A DNA stretch of 26,513 bases. Source: an uncultured Eubacteriales bacterium (GTDB taxonomy: Bacteria > Bacillota > Clostridia > Oscillospirales > Acutalibacteraceae). Each line of letters starts with the position of its first letter. Within the stretch, counting starts at the first letter, position 1. The position numbers and the translations under genes were made by a program. Positions 8,202 through 15,690 of this stretch are shown here, in pieces. The stretch lies in contig CAKSQT010000018.1 of the NCBI GenBank assembly GCA_934486755.1, forward strand, positions 1 through 26,513. The letters are read 5' to 3'. Under the pieces are notes generated by a model that did no database searches, was not told where the DNA came from, and saw only the letters and a list, made by a program, of their open reading frames with translations.

Positions 8202-8253
8202 AAAAAACATAAAATCAGCAGCTGCGCCCGTATCTAACGCAACTGCCGATTTT
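8202..8253 (-). terminator. Rho-independent terminator of the polysaccharide operon
   Basis: In the minus-strand RNA, arms 8253-8239 and 8225-8211 pair over 15 base pairs with two G-U wobbles and no mismatch. The plus-strand RNA would have two A-C mismatches, which gives the direction. A run of six T follows at 8207-8202. The stop codon of the 66-codon gene (8254-8252) touches the stem base. Confidence 0.8.
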
Positions 8254-8452
8254 ATTTTTCCGTTTGTTCAAGAATTTCAAAATATTCGTGCCAACGGTGT
8301 TGCCTTATAGGCATAAGCGGATGGCGTACATCGTCAAACTCCAACACGAGAGCAGGAGAAATTCCGTTATGATTCTTTGTGATGTACCACCTTTTGAGCT
8401 TCCCTTCCCTGATCAGTTTCTTCGCAACATAATGATAATTAAAATAACTCAC
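8252..8452 (-). CDS. Small hypothetical protein, last gene of the operon
   Basis: 66 codons, not assigned to any family. It is basic and aromatic-rich, with YVAKKLIREGKLKRWYI, then GISPALVLEFDDVRHPLMPIRQHRWHEYFEIL. No signal peptide or membrane segment, so cytoplasmic. The start is GTG at 8452-8450 with only a weak AAG-type ribosome binding site, and there is no earlier in-frame alternative that looks better. It starts 22 bases after the lyase stop and ends at the operon terminator, which argues that it is a real cotranscribed gene. The composition and the compact ordered pattern also do not look like a random frame. Function unknown. Confidence 0.5.
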   Translation of the reverse strand: MSYFNYHYVAKKLIREGKLKRWYITKNHNGISPALVLEFDDVRHPLMPIRQHRWHEYFEILEQTEK

Positions 8453-8474
8453 ATCTTAATTATTGCCAAATAGT

Positions 8475-10295
8475 TTATGTGTTATACAGATCTACGGTAA
8501 ATGAAAATGCGTCGCTCTGCTTAAATGTGTATATTTTGGTGCAGTAGAGGACGTTTTGGCTCCACATTTTGCTTATTCGTTCATCGTTGACAGGGATTTC
8601 CTCAACACAGACCTCGTAATCGGAATTGAAGCGGCATTTTATGATGTCGCCGCCGATTTTAAGGCTCATTTCTCCGCTTGACAACTGCGGTTTCGCCGTT
8701 GTCATAAGGTGAAATTCGTACCTGCCAAACTGCTCAAAGCAATAACTGTCGCTTACGGTAAATACACCGCCGTTTAACTGCATAATACGCTTTGCGGATT
8801 TAATTTTTGCATCTTCGGGATACGCCCTGCTAAGTTCCATTTCCATACGCCCGCTTGCAAGATCGGCTTTTACCTCGGTTGCGGCGTAACGTATATCGGG
8901 CGAGCCCTGATAGCCCGCGACCTGCTCCGTTCCGTTAAGGACGGGCGTGTTGTGATAAAGCGAGCTGTAACACCATTGGCGATTTTCGCTGAATGAAGCC
9001 GCGGTGTATACCTCTACTCCCGGGTCTATAAACAGCGGCTCGCCTTTATAGTAGATTTGAAACTCTCCGCAGTCGTTATGACCGTGCGGTTCGTTATTGT
9101 TGCCGCCCTTGAAAAAAGCGGTGCAATCACATCTGCGCAGAGTCATTATCTGAACGCTGTCCATATAAATCTCTGTAAGGGCGCCGCCATTGCCGGCGAT
9201 TTTGTCGCTTATCGACAGGTCGCGTATGCTTCTGTACGCGGCGGTATGGTCGCCGCACGTAAATTTCTTTTCATCACCTGCATCATATACAAGCGCGGCT
9301 ATTGTTTTGCTGTTAAGCCTTTTTGCCATTCTTTTAAGAAACCTTACTACGTCGGAATTCATCGTTTCTTTACTGCTTCCGCAGTCGCTCATAGTAAAAT
9401 ACCGTTTGTTGCCCGCGTACATATTGGGCAGGTATTCCATAAGTTTTTTTACATACGGTTCGTCCATAATATTATATTCGCCGTTTGTAAGCTCTGAGTA
9501 AAGCTCCGCTATATCAAAAAAGCTCGCATTTGCCTTAAAGAAATATGATACGCCCTCGACGCAGCTTCCGTCCTCAAAGCAGAAATTAAGATAACGGTTT
9601 AAATAATCCGCCGAAAACGCCGCAACCTTGCGCCGTATTTCTATATCCTCCTCGGCAAGCACGGCAACCGTCAGGGTATTGTTCACTATCCACGGATTCC
9701 AATTGTTTACATACCACCCCTCCGTGCCTTTCCAGCAATGGAAAGGTGAAAAATCGGACATAAACGGTTCTGTTACCCTGCGGCGCAGTTCGTACAAAAC
9801 GCGCTCGCAAAAGCCCTCGGGCATTTCCTTTTTTATTTCTTCTTTAAGGAAAAAGTATGCCGCGGCAACTACTCCTCCCGTTGCGGCGGAAAATATATCC
9901 ACCCATTTACACTCGGGATAGTTTTCGGGCTGTCTGTGCGCTGGAACCACCCACGTTGTTTCTTCAAGTATGCTCCACAGCACGTTCATGGCTTTTTCAA
10001 GATATTTCCCCTTGTATCCGCTTGCTATTTCGCCAGCCGTAAGCTCCAACAGCATTGTGCGCCTTTTGAAATACTTTTTTTCAAAATTGCTGCGGTTGCC
10101 GTTTTTCTCGATCTCGCGGTAGTCGGAAAGTTTTAAGAGCGGTATTTCTTCACACAGCGCCTTATCCGCAAGTTCTATGCAACCGTTCACATTTTCGGGA
10201 GCCATTTTAAAGCGGAATACACTGTCTGCATATTTATCGGTCTGCCCGTACGGCTTTACAGCCGAAACAAGTTTTTCTTTATCAATTTTCAGCAT
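8475..10295 (-). CDS. Heparinase II/III-family polysaccharide lyase, cytoplasmic
   Basis: 606 residues. The family cleaves uronic-acid-containing glycans by beta-elimination. An N-terminal alpha/alpha-toroid like part (to about 350) carries NNWNPWIVNN at 197-206 and EDGSCVEGVSYFFK near 241-254, whose Tyr251 fits the catalytic tyrosine position. The C-terminal beta-sheet domain carries HGHNDCGEF at 404-412, the usual catalytic/metal-site His region, followed by FIDPGVEVY and YHNTPVLNG. There is no signal peptide, so it probably acts on oligosaccharides already imported, as a finishing exolyase. AAAGGGTG precedes the ATG. It follows the dockerin gene after 53 bases that contain a hairpin without a T-run. 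The exact substrate (pectin, alginate, glycosaminoglycan or other) cannot be read from sequence. Confidence 0.85.
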   Translation of the reverse strand: MLKIDKEKLVSAVKPYGQTDKYADSVFRFKMAPENVNGCIELADKALCEEIPLLKLSDYREIEKNGNRSNFEKKYFKRRTMLLELTAGEIASGYKGKYLEKAMNVLWSILEETTWVVPAHRQPENYPECKWVDIFSAATGGVVAAAYFFLKEEIKKEMPEGFCERVLYELRRRVTEPFMSDFSPFHCWKGTEGWYVNNWNPWIVNNTLTVAVLAEEDIEIRRKVAAFSADYLNRYLNFCFEDGSCVEGVSYFFKANASFFDIAELYSELTNGEYNIMDEPYVKKLMEYLPNMYAGNKRYFTMSDCGSSKETMNSDVVRFLKRMAKRLNSKTIAALVYDAGDEKKFTCGDHTAAYRSIRDLSISDKIAGNGGALTEIYMDSVQIMTLRRCDCTAFFKGGNNNEPHGHNDCGEFQIYYKGEPLFIDPGVEVYTAASFSENRQWCYSSLYHNTPVLNGTEQVAGYQGSPDIRYAATEVKADLASGRMEMELSRAYPEDAKIKSAKRIMQLNGGVFTVSDSYCFEQFGRYEFHLMTTAKPQLSSGEMSLKIGGDIIKCRFNSDYEVCVEEIPVNDERISKMWSQNVLYCTKIYTFKQSDAFSFTVDLYNT

Positions 10296-10313
10296 TTTTT
10301 ACACCCTTTTGAT

Positions 10314-10345
10314 AATGCCAAACGGCGCTATGACCGTTTGGCATT
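10314..10345 (-). other. Intra-operon hairpin between the dockerin and lyase genes
   Basis: A perfect 12-base-pair inverted repeat (10314-10325 with 10334-10345) around an 8-base loop, in the 53-base gap. No T-run follows on the minus strand; the ribosome binding site of the lyase gene comes next. It looks like an RNA stability or processing element, or a leaky terminator, rather than a full stop. Confidence 0.6.
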
Positions 10346-10348
10346 TGT

Positions 10349-13300
10349 TTAGAGAATATCGTCGTACCATTCGTCGTCATCTGCATCGTCGGGTTTTAAT
10401 ATTTCGCCCGTAGCGCAGTAGTGGCGTATTGCAAGAGCGTCTGCAAGGTTTATCTCGCCGTCCGCAAAGAAATCGGCGCGCGCTAGCTGTTCCTCACCGA
10501 GGGTAAGCTCGCCCGAAAGATAATATTTAAGCAAGGTCACATCTTTTATGGTCACGGCGCCGTCGCCGTTTATGTCGCCGACCTGGAATCCGTCCCTATC
10601 GCCCGAAACGTAATGGATTATGCGCTTACTGCCTACCGAGTTGTTTCCGCTCAACACGTTTGAGAGAAATCTCTCGTTGTCGTTAAGAATATTCTTGTAG
10701 ATAAATATTCCGTCGCACGACTCAGCCTTGCCGAGCGTGTTTACGGCGGTAAAGCTGCCGTCCCATTCGTTGTTTTGTATTACTACGTCGCGAACGCCCT
10801 CGGAATAAGCCGATTTCATATAAAGCTGATAACCGTCAAGGCTGTTTCCGTAAAAACGGACTGCCGATGTTGGCGAATACGCCTGAGAGTTCTGCGAAGT
10901 GAATATGATAGAGCCGTAATCGGTCTTCCAAGCGCTTGTGCCTATATCGTGGAAATTATACGCCTTAACAAACGTACCGTTTACCATAGAGAGATACCAG
11001 TTAAGATCCGAGTTGTACGAATCAAAGTAAATATCTGTCACGTGGTTCCAATAGCATTTGTTGTAGATCGTATCAGCAAAACCGCCGAAATAGCCCGTTG
11101 CAAGACCGTTTTCATAATACATATAACTGAAATACATATTTTCACGCGGCGTTCTTGCAACTACGCGCGAGTTGGAATTAGGCGCTACCGTAAACGGTTC
11201 GCTGACCGTTACATAGGTGTTGCGGGTGCCGTCGGGCGCGGTTTTGGTCATATAGCTTGTTGTAAGCCTTGTCTGACCTATGCCCTGACCGTTCCTTACA
11301 TACAGCTGAATCATATCGTGCTGTTCGCCCCAACCGCTTATCACGCGGTAAGCGTAGCCGTAGGTATACCCGTAAAGCGCACATTCTTCGGGTGTTGCAA
11401 GAGTTATTATTGCATTGGCGTTGCCCGAGAGCGAAGCAGGCGAGCCGTCCGCAACAAACAGTTCGCGGTTGTTTACTGTTCTGTCGTATATCGTGTTTCC
11501 GTGGTAATAGACGTTGTCACCCTGATAGCCGAGTGTGGTGCGCGCAAATTCGGTGTATTCGATTATGGCGTTGTTGATGTTTCCGTGCTGCCATTCGTCG
11601 GTAATTTTGCACCCGTTTATATGCACGTATTGACCCCAGCTGAATACCAGCGGACAGTTGGTTACCGTGCGGTAGACCGTAACGCCGTCCATTTGCAGAT
11701 TATATGGGTTTTCAACGAACATTCCGTAGGAGCCTGTTTTCGTACATTCGGTGCGTATAAGGTTTTGAACCTCCATTTCGCTGCCGATAAGCACACCTAC
11801 GCCCGAGCCGCCTGTCGCAACGCCCAAAAGCGGCTGGAACTGAATATTTACGTCTTTAAGATAAACATTTTCGTTATAGTCGGTTGAGTTCTGGGTGTTT
11901 TTACCGCCGTAGCTGCGCATTATGCACTGACCTCTCGTACCGTAGAAGCCTATTCCCTCGATAGCGATATTCTTTTCAAAACCGATAAGGAAGCTCGGGC
12001 AGGAATCCATCTTCCATTGGGTCGGGTCCCAATAAAGTATTGTTTTGTCGCTGCCGTCGCCCACGAGCTGAATTTTCTCGGGGATAACTATGCTGTATAT
12101 CAGCTTGTATCTTCCCGCAGGAATACGGATAATACCGCCGTCGGTCTTGTCAAGAGCCATCTGAATAACGTCCATAAGTATGCCCGTTATATCCTGATCG
12201 GCGTCTGATGATACCGCGCCGTAGTTGGTTATATCGTAAACGGCGTCGGGCCAGGTTGAACGTATATTTGTGCCTACCGTCATTTTCACAGGAGCCGACC
12301 AGCAGCCGCCGTCGCCGTATCCGTTGAACACGGTAACCTCGTAATCGCCGAGGGGAATGTCCTTCGGCAAGGACACGGTAAGACCGTTCATACTCTGAAT
12401 TTCAACATCTTTGTTTACAGTCGAGAAAACTCGGCTGTATCCGTTGCCTGCAACCTTAACATAGACCTTGTATTTTCCGTCGGCAATAGCCTTGTTGTAT
12501 TTGGCTATGTCCTCGTCGGAATCCTCAATAAAGTCCTTGCGGTCAATTTCGTCATAACCCAGAGCCATATTTTCGCCGATAACGCGGAGCGTTCCGCCCT
12601 GCGTCGCGTGGTCGCCGTCATCGCCGTAAACATAGTCTATTTCGGGGTTGTTTATATAGATTATAAGGTCGTCTTTGCCCGAGCTGTCGTTTCCGCAGAG
12701 TTTAAGAGCATATATTCCCTGCGTTATGCTGTCGCCGTTGGCATCGGCTGTCGGGAGAATGACCTTTACCGAGTTTTTGGACGGCTGTTGTATTTTAAGA
12801 CGAACCGCCCTTGACGCGTCCCAATAGGCTTCATTCGCGGCAAAAATATAATTTCCGCTTTTCTGCTTATCGTGGCTGTAACTTATTTCGGGCAAAAATT
12901 TCGTGTCTATACCGCCGAAAGAGCCTGTTCCGGCCGCCGAAAGCAAAGCGTTTTTGTAGTCTGTGTCGGGTATCTGAACGAACTCTATACGCGAGATATT
13001 GTCGTAGATATTTTCGCCGTATATCGTAAGAACGTCGTCGGGTCCGTATTCGGTGTTGCCCGCAAAGTACGGATAAATCGACTCTATGCTCCTGTCTTCC
13101 TCCCATTGACCCGGGATATAGGTAATCTCAACGTCGTCATACTGCCAGTTGAAACCGTTTTGTCCCCAAAGCCCGAACCTGCCGTATGAAACGGTGAGAG
13201 AGGTGCCGAAGGTATCAGTGTTTTTGCCGTCGGTCAGTTCAACGCTGACATTGCGCCCCGAGGCGTCATATTTAACGGTAACTTCAAGATAATCGGAATA

Positions 13301-15484
13301 GAAGTCGATTATCTGACACTTGTTGCCGTTGTGGTAACCGCCCGAATAGGTGCCGTCAACACAGCTTGAAATGCGGTATGAGGTTCGGTCTGCGCGGCCT
13401 GCCGCCCAATTGTATATTTCAAGAACCTGCCAATTGTTTTCGTCAACAAAGCTGAGCATTATTGTAAGCGGCTTGTTTTCGTAGAACTTTTCGGTGCCGT
13501 TTAATTTAACCTTAAACTTAACCTCGGAAAGCTGTGCCTTGGCGGGAACAGTGTAACTGCTCGGATAAACAAATCCGTGACCGCCGACTATTAAAGCGGG
13601 ATTGCCGTCCATATCGTAAATATAGGGCGACGGTGTTATTGTATTGTTGCCGCCTGTTCCGCTGTTTGACCATTTGCCTATGCCGTTGTCAAAGCTGTCG
13701 GTCCATTTGTAGTATTTGCCCGAAGCGCCGTCAATGTATTCGGGGAGCGCGGTAACGTATTCGCCCGACAGTCCTTCTATCGCGGCAAGCATATTCTTCA
13801 AAAGCTGATACTTTTCTTTGAGAACCTCTTTTGAATACGCTTGGAGATTGTTTTCGTAATCGTATATCGCCTTTTCAATATCCGCCTTCATAAGCGCGTT
13901 TTTGGTAAACTGCGCCGAGGTTAGGTTTAAAAGCTCGGCATAGTTTTTGTTAAACAGCTTTATTTCCTTTTCAAAGGCGGTAAAATCGTCTTCGTCGTAA
14001 GCGTATGCTTTTACGTTGCTTATCTTTATAGGCGTATTTGCGTAAAGAATAAGATTTCTAAGCTCGCTTGCCGAATTGGCGGTATGGCTGAAAACAGTCC
14101 CCTCGGCTGAATTTGTTACCTTGTATATATACTTACCCGACTTTGTAAGATCAATTTCAACATCAAGTTTGCCTTCAATAGATTTCAATTCGTTTGCATA
14201 GCCCGTTCCCGTAGATTTTTCGGAACCGTCGGTGCATTTGAAATACTGATTAAAGAAAGCGTCGTGCGTTCTATCATACCAAACGGTGTTATACGCATAA
14301 TTGTCGGCGTCGGTATAATCGTAAACAAAGAATATACCCTTTCCGCCGTTGTTACCCGCCGAATACTCAACCGAATAGGTGAATTTTTTAACCACCTGAT
14401 TTTCGCTGAGATACGAAGCAGGGTCTAGTTTAATCATTACGTTTGATGAAAGGGTCATATCCCCGTTTTCGTCAACCGCAAAGTTTGAAGCGTTGACAGT
14501 GCCCTTTAAGACCTGCCAATTGGCAAGGTGCGAGGGGTCATTATCGTCAAAAGCGGTACCGTTTTTAAGTGCGTCTATCTTTTCCTTAAATCCGTTAAGG
14601 CGCACAATATAGCTGTAATAAGATGTCTGATATGCGGCGCTTAAACGGGAATAGTCGTCAAGAGCGGCATTTACAAGCGTTTCATCGGAAACGGTTATCT
14701 GTTGCAGGCTCTTTGAAAGAACAGCCGAATATTTATCGGTATACTGCTTTGCAAGATAATCGGAATATCCGCCGAAATAGAACTTCGCGTTCTTTACATA
14801 CATAGTCGAGCTTTCGTTGCCGTTCTGACGGTAATTGCAAAGCATTGCGGGGGTTGATGAAGTTGCAACCGAGAGCGACTTGCTTTCTCCGCCCTGCTTG
14901 ACCGTTATATTTGCCTTGAAGCCAACATAGCTTACGCCGACCGTAAACCAATCGGTGAAATCTATGTTTATACTTCCCAAGGACGCGTCAACGGCGCCAA
15001 TTGAGCTGTCCGTGCTTACGTTTCCGTCCTTAACCGCCCAAAAACGGCGGAAAATGTTATTGTTAAACTCGCCTATTGTAACGAATTTATAGTTATCCTT
15101 GTCGGTATAATCGTATACTATTTCAAGTCCGCCGTAAAGTGAAGACGGCGCCTTTGAAAACTTTGCCGTGAAGGCAAATTCCTCTACCGTAGCCTGACTT
15201 ACAACCGAGCTTTTCGGCTCTAATGTATACTGCTGACCCTGTTTGCTGTTCTTGTAGTCAAAGGCAAGCACATAAGCCCCGTCAAGCTGTTTTACGGCGT
15301 ATGTATCCGTGCTGTGCGGAGTTTCCCAATTTGAAAGTGTGCCGTCTGCAAAGTCTTCCTCGAAATAGTTTCCGTCTATGCTTGAAGCCGCAGACAGTTT
15401 AAGGGAGATAAGCGCCGAAGCGGCAGAAAACATAACCGTAATGGCAAGTAATAACGCAACGCCGCTTTTCACGCATTTTTTCAT
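10349..15484 (-). CDS. Secreted multidomain beta-helix protein (pectate-lyase-like) with C-terminal dockerin
   Basis: 1711 residues, exported by an N-terminal signal peptide (MKKCVKSGVALLLAITVMFS, cleavage near 30-34). In order: LamG-like domain (about 38-245), helical linker, LamG-like (about 313-495), helical linker, third LamG-like (about 590-797). Two IPT/TIG-like domains follow (about 800-1075, with DVLTIYGENIYDN and GGTLRVIGENMAL), then a right-handed beta-helix opening with DITNYGAVSSDADQDIT (about 1080-1600) that resembles the pectate-lyase-3 superfamily, and a type I dockerin at 1636-1695. Dockerin calcium loop 1 is complete (D1637, N1639, D1641, D1648); loop 2 has Phe1673 at ligand position 3. 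The beta-helix suggests a lyase or glycosidase on an acidic polysaccharide, but catalytic residues could not be assigned. ATG preceded by GGAGG. The cohesin partner is encoded in the same operon. Confidence 0.85.
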   Translation of the reverse strand: MKKCVKSGVALLLAITVMFSAASALISLKLSAASSIDGNYFEEDFADGTLSNWETPHSTDTYAVKQLDGAYVLAFDYKNSKQGQQYTLEPKSSVVSQATVEEFAFTAKFSKAPSSLYGGLEIVYDYTDKDNYKFVTIGEFNNNIFRRFWAVKDGNVSTDSSIGAVDASLGSINIDFTDWFTVGVSYVGFKANITVKQGGESKSLSVATSSTPAMLCNYRQNGNESSTMYVKNAKFYFGGYSDYLAKQYTDKYSAVLSKSLQQITVSDETLVNAALDDYSRLSAAYQTSYYSYIVRLNGFKEKIDALKNGTAFDDNDPSHLANWQVLKGTVNASNFAVDENGDMTLSSNVMIKLDPASYLSENQVVKKFTYSVEYSAGNNGGKGIFFVYDYTDADNYAYNTVWYDRTHDAFFNQYFKCTDGSEKSTGTGYANELKSIEGKLDVEIDLTKSGKYIYKVTNSAEGTVFSHTANSASELRNLILYANTPIKISNVKAYAYDEDDFTAFEKEIKLFNKNYAELLNLTSAQFTKNALMKADIEKAIYDYENNLQAYSKEVLKEKYQLLKNMLAAIEGLSGEYVTALPEYIDGASGKYYKWTDSFDNGIGKWSNSGTGGNNTITPSPYIYDMDGNPALIVGGHGFVYPSSYTVPAKAQLSEVKFKVKLNGTEKFYENKPLTIMLSFVDENNWQVLEIYNWAAGRADRTSYRISSCVDGTYSGGYHNGNKCQIIDFYSDYLEVTVKYDASGRNVSVELTDGKNTDTFGTSLTVSYGRFGLWGQNGFNWQYDDVEITYIPGQWEEDRSIESIYPYFAGNTEYGPDDVLTIYGENIYDNISRIEFVQIPDTDYKNALLSAAGTGSFGGIDTKFLPEISYSHDKQKSGNYIFAANEAYWDASRAVRLKIQQPSKNSVKVILPTADANGDSITQGIYALKLCGNDSSGKDDLIIYINNPEIDYVYGDDGDHATQGGTLRVIGENMALGYDEIDRKDFIEDSDEDIAKYNKAIADGKYKVYVKVAGNGYSRVFSTVNKDVEIQSMNGLTVSLPKDIPLGDYEVTVFNGYGDGGCWSAPVKMTVGTNIRSTWPDAVYDITNYGAVSSDADQDITGILMDVIQMALDKTDGGIIRIPAGRYKLIYSIVIPEKIQLVGDGSDKTILYWDPTQWKMDSCPSFLIGFEKNIAIEGIGFYGTRGQCIMRSYGGKNTQNSTDYNENVYLKDVNIQFQPLLGVATGGSGVGVLIGSEMEVQNLIRTECTKTGSYGMFVENPYNLQMDGVTVYRTVTNCPLVFSWGQYVHINGCKITDEWQHGNINNAIIEYTEFARTTLGYQGDNVYYHGNTIYDRTVNNRELFVADGSPASLSGNANAIITLATPEECALYGYTYGYAYRVISGWGEQHDMIQLYVRNGQGIGQTRLTTSYMTKTAPDGTRNTYVTVSEPFTVAPNSNSRVVARTPRENMYFSYMYYENGLATGYFGGFADTIYNKCYWNHVTDIYFDSYNSDLNWYLSMVNGTFVKAYNFHDIGTSAWKTDYGSIIFTSQNSQAYSPTSAVRFYGNSLDGYQLYMKSAYSEGVRDVVIQNNEWDGSFTAVNTLGKAESCDGIFIYKNILNDNERFLSNVLSGNNSVGSKRIIHYVSGDRDGFQVGDINGDGAVTIKDVTLLKYYLSGELTLGEEQLARADFFADGEINLADALAIRHYCATGEILKPDDADDDEWYDDIL

Positions 15485-15516
15485 CTTTTAACCTCCGTTC
15501 TGAAACAATGGGAAAT

Positions 15517-15549
15517 GGCTGAGAGCCTTTTGAGCCGAGGCTCTCAGCC
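15517..15549 (-). other. Intra-operon hairpin after the 39-codon gene
   Basis: A perfect 11-base-pair stem (15517-15527 with 15539-15549) can extend one T-A pair inward to a 9-base loop. It lies between the short peptide gene and the dockerin gene. The minus-strand sequence that follows has only ATTTCCCATTG, no true T-run, so a processing or stability role is likelier than termination. Confidence 0.6.
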
Positions 15550-15557
15550 GAATGAGC

Positions 15558-15677
15558 TTAATACTCCTCAGTTATCGTGTCGTCCCACACCACATTTGAA
15601 GGTGTGGCAAGATCACATAAGTCTTTTTCCGTTTCGGAAATAGTGAGGATAACTTCGGGTTTTATATATTTTTTCAT
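15558..15677 (-). CDS. 39-residue acidic peptide, possible peptide precursor
   Basis: A gene below common length cut-offs. The product begins MKKYIKPEVILTISE, has a single Cys21 in KDLCDLATPS, a Trp31 in NVVWDDTIT and ends EEY. It has nine acidic residues against four lysines and no signal peptide. Evidence that it is translated: AAGGAGG at 15692-15686, an ideal 8 bases before the ATG, one of the best ribosome binding sites in the window. The site overlaps the TAA of the upstream secreted protein gene, so translation can be coupled. Short proteins starting MKKYxKPE-like occur near surface-polysaccharide genes in Clostridia (from memory, unverified). No modifying enzyme (radical SAM, lanthionine or cyclodehydratase) is visible nearby, so calling it a RiPP precursor would be a guess. 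Confidence 0.7.
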   Translation of the reverse strand: MKKYIKPEVILTISETEKDLCDLATPSNVVWDDTITEEY

Positions 15678-15690
15678 TATCCTTACCTCC

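Noticed and set aside
10314..10345. The hairpin as a full rho-independent terminator
   Set aside because: There is no T-run after the stem on the coding strand, and the ribosome binding site of the next gene follows directly.
10775..11887. A 370-codon open frame on the plus strand
   Set aside because: It lies wholly antisense inside the dockerin gene, has no ribosome binding site or recognisable domain, and its composition is that of a shadow frame of a well-supported gene.
15558..15677. Calling the 39-residue peptide a lanthipeptide or other RiPP precursor
   Set aside because: No modification enzyme, protease or dedicated exporter is in the window and the core has only one Cys; only the existence of the gene is supported.
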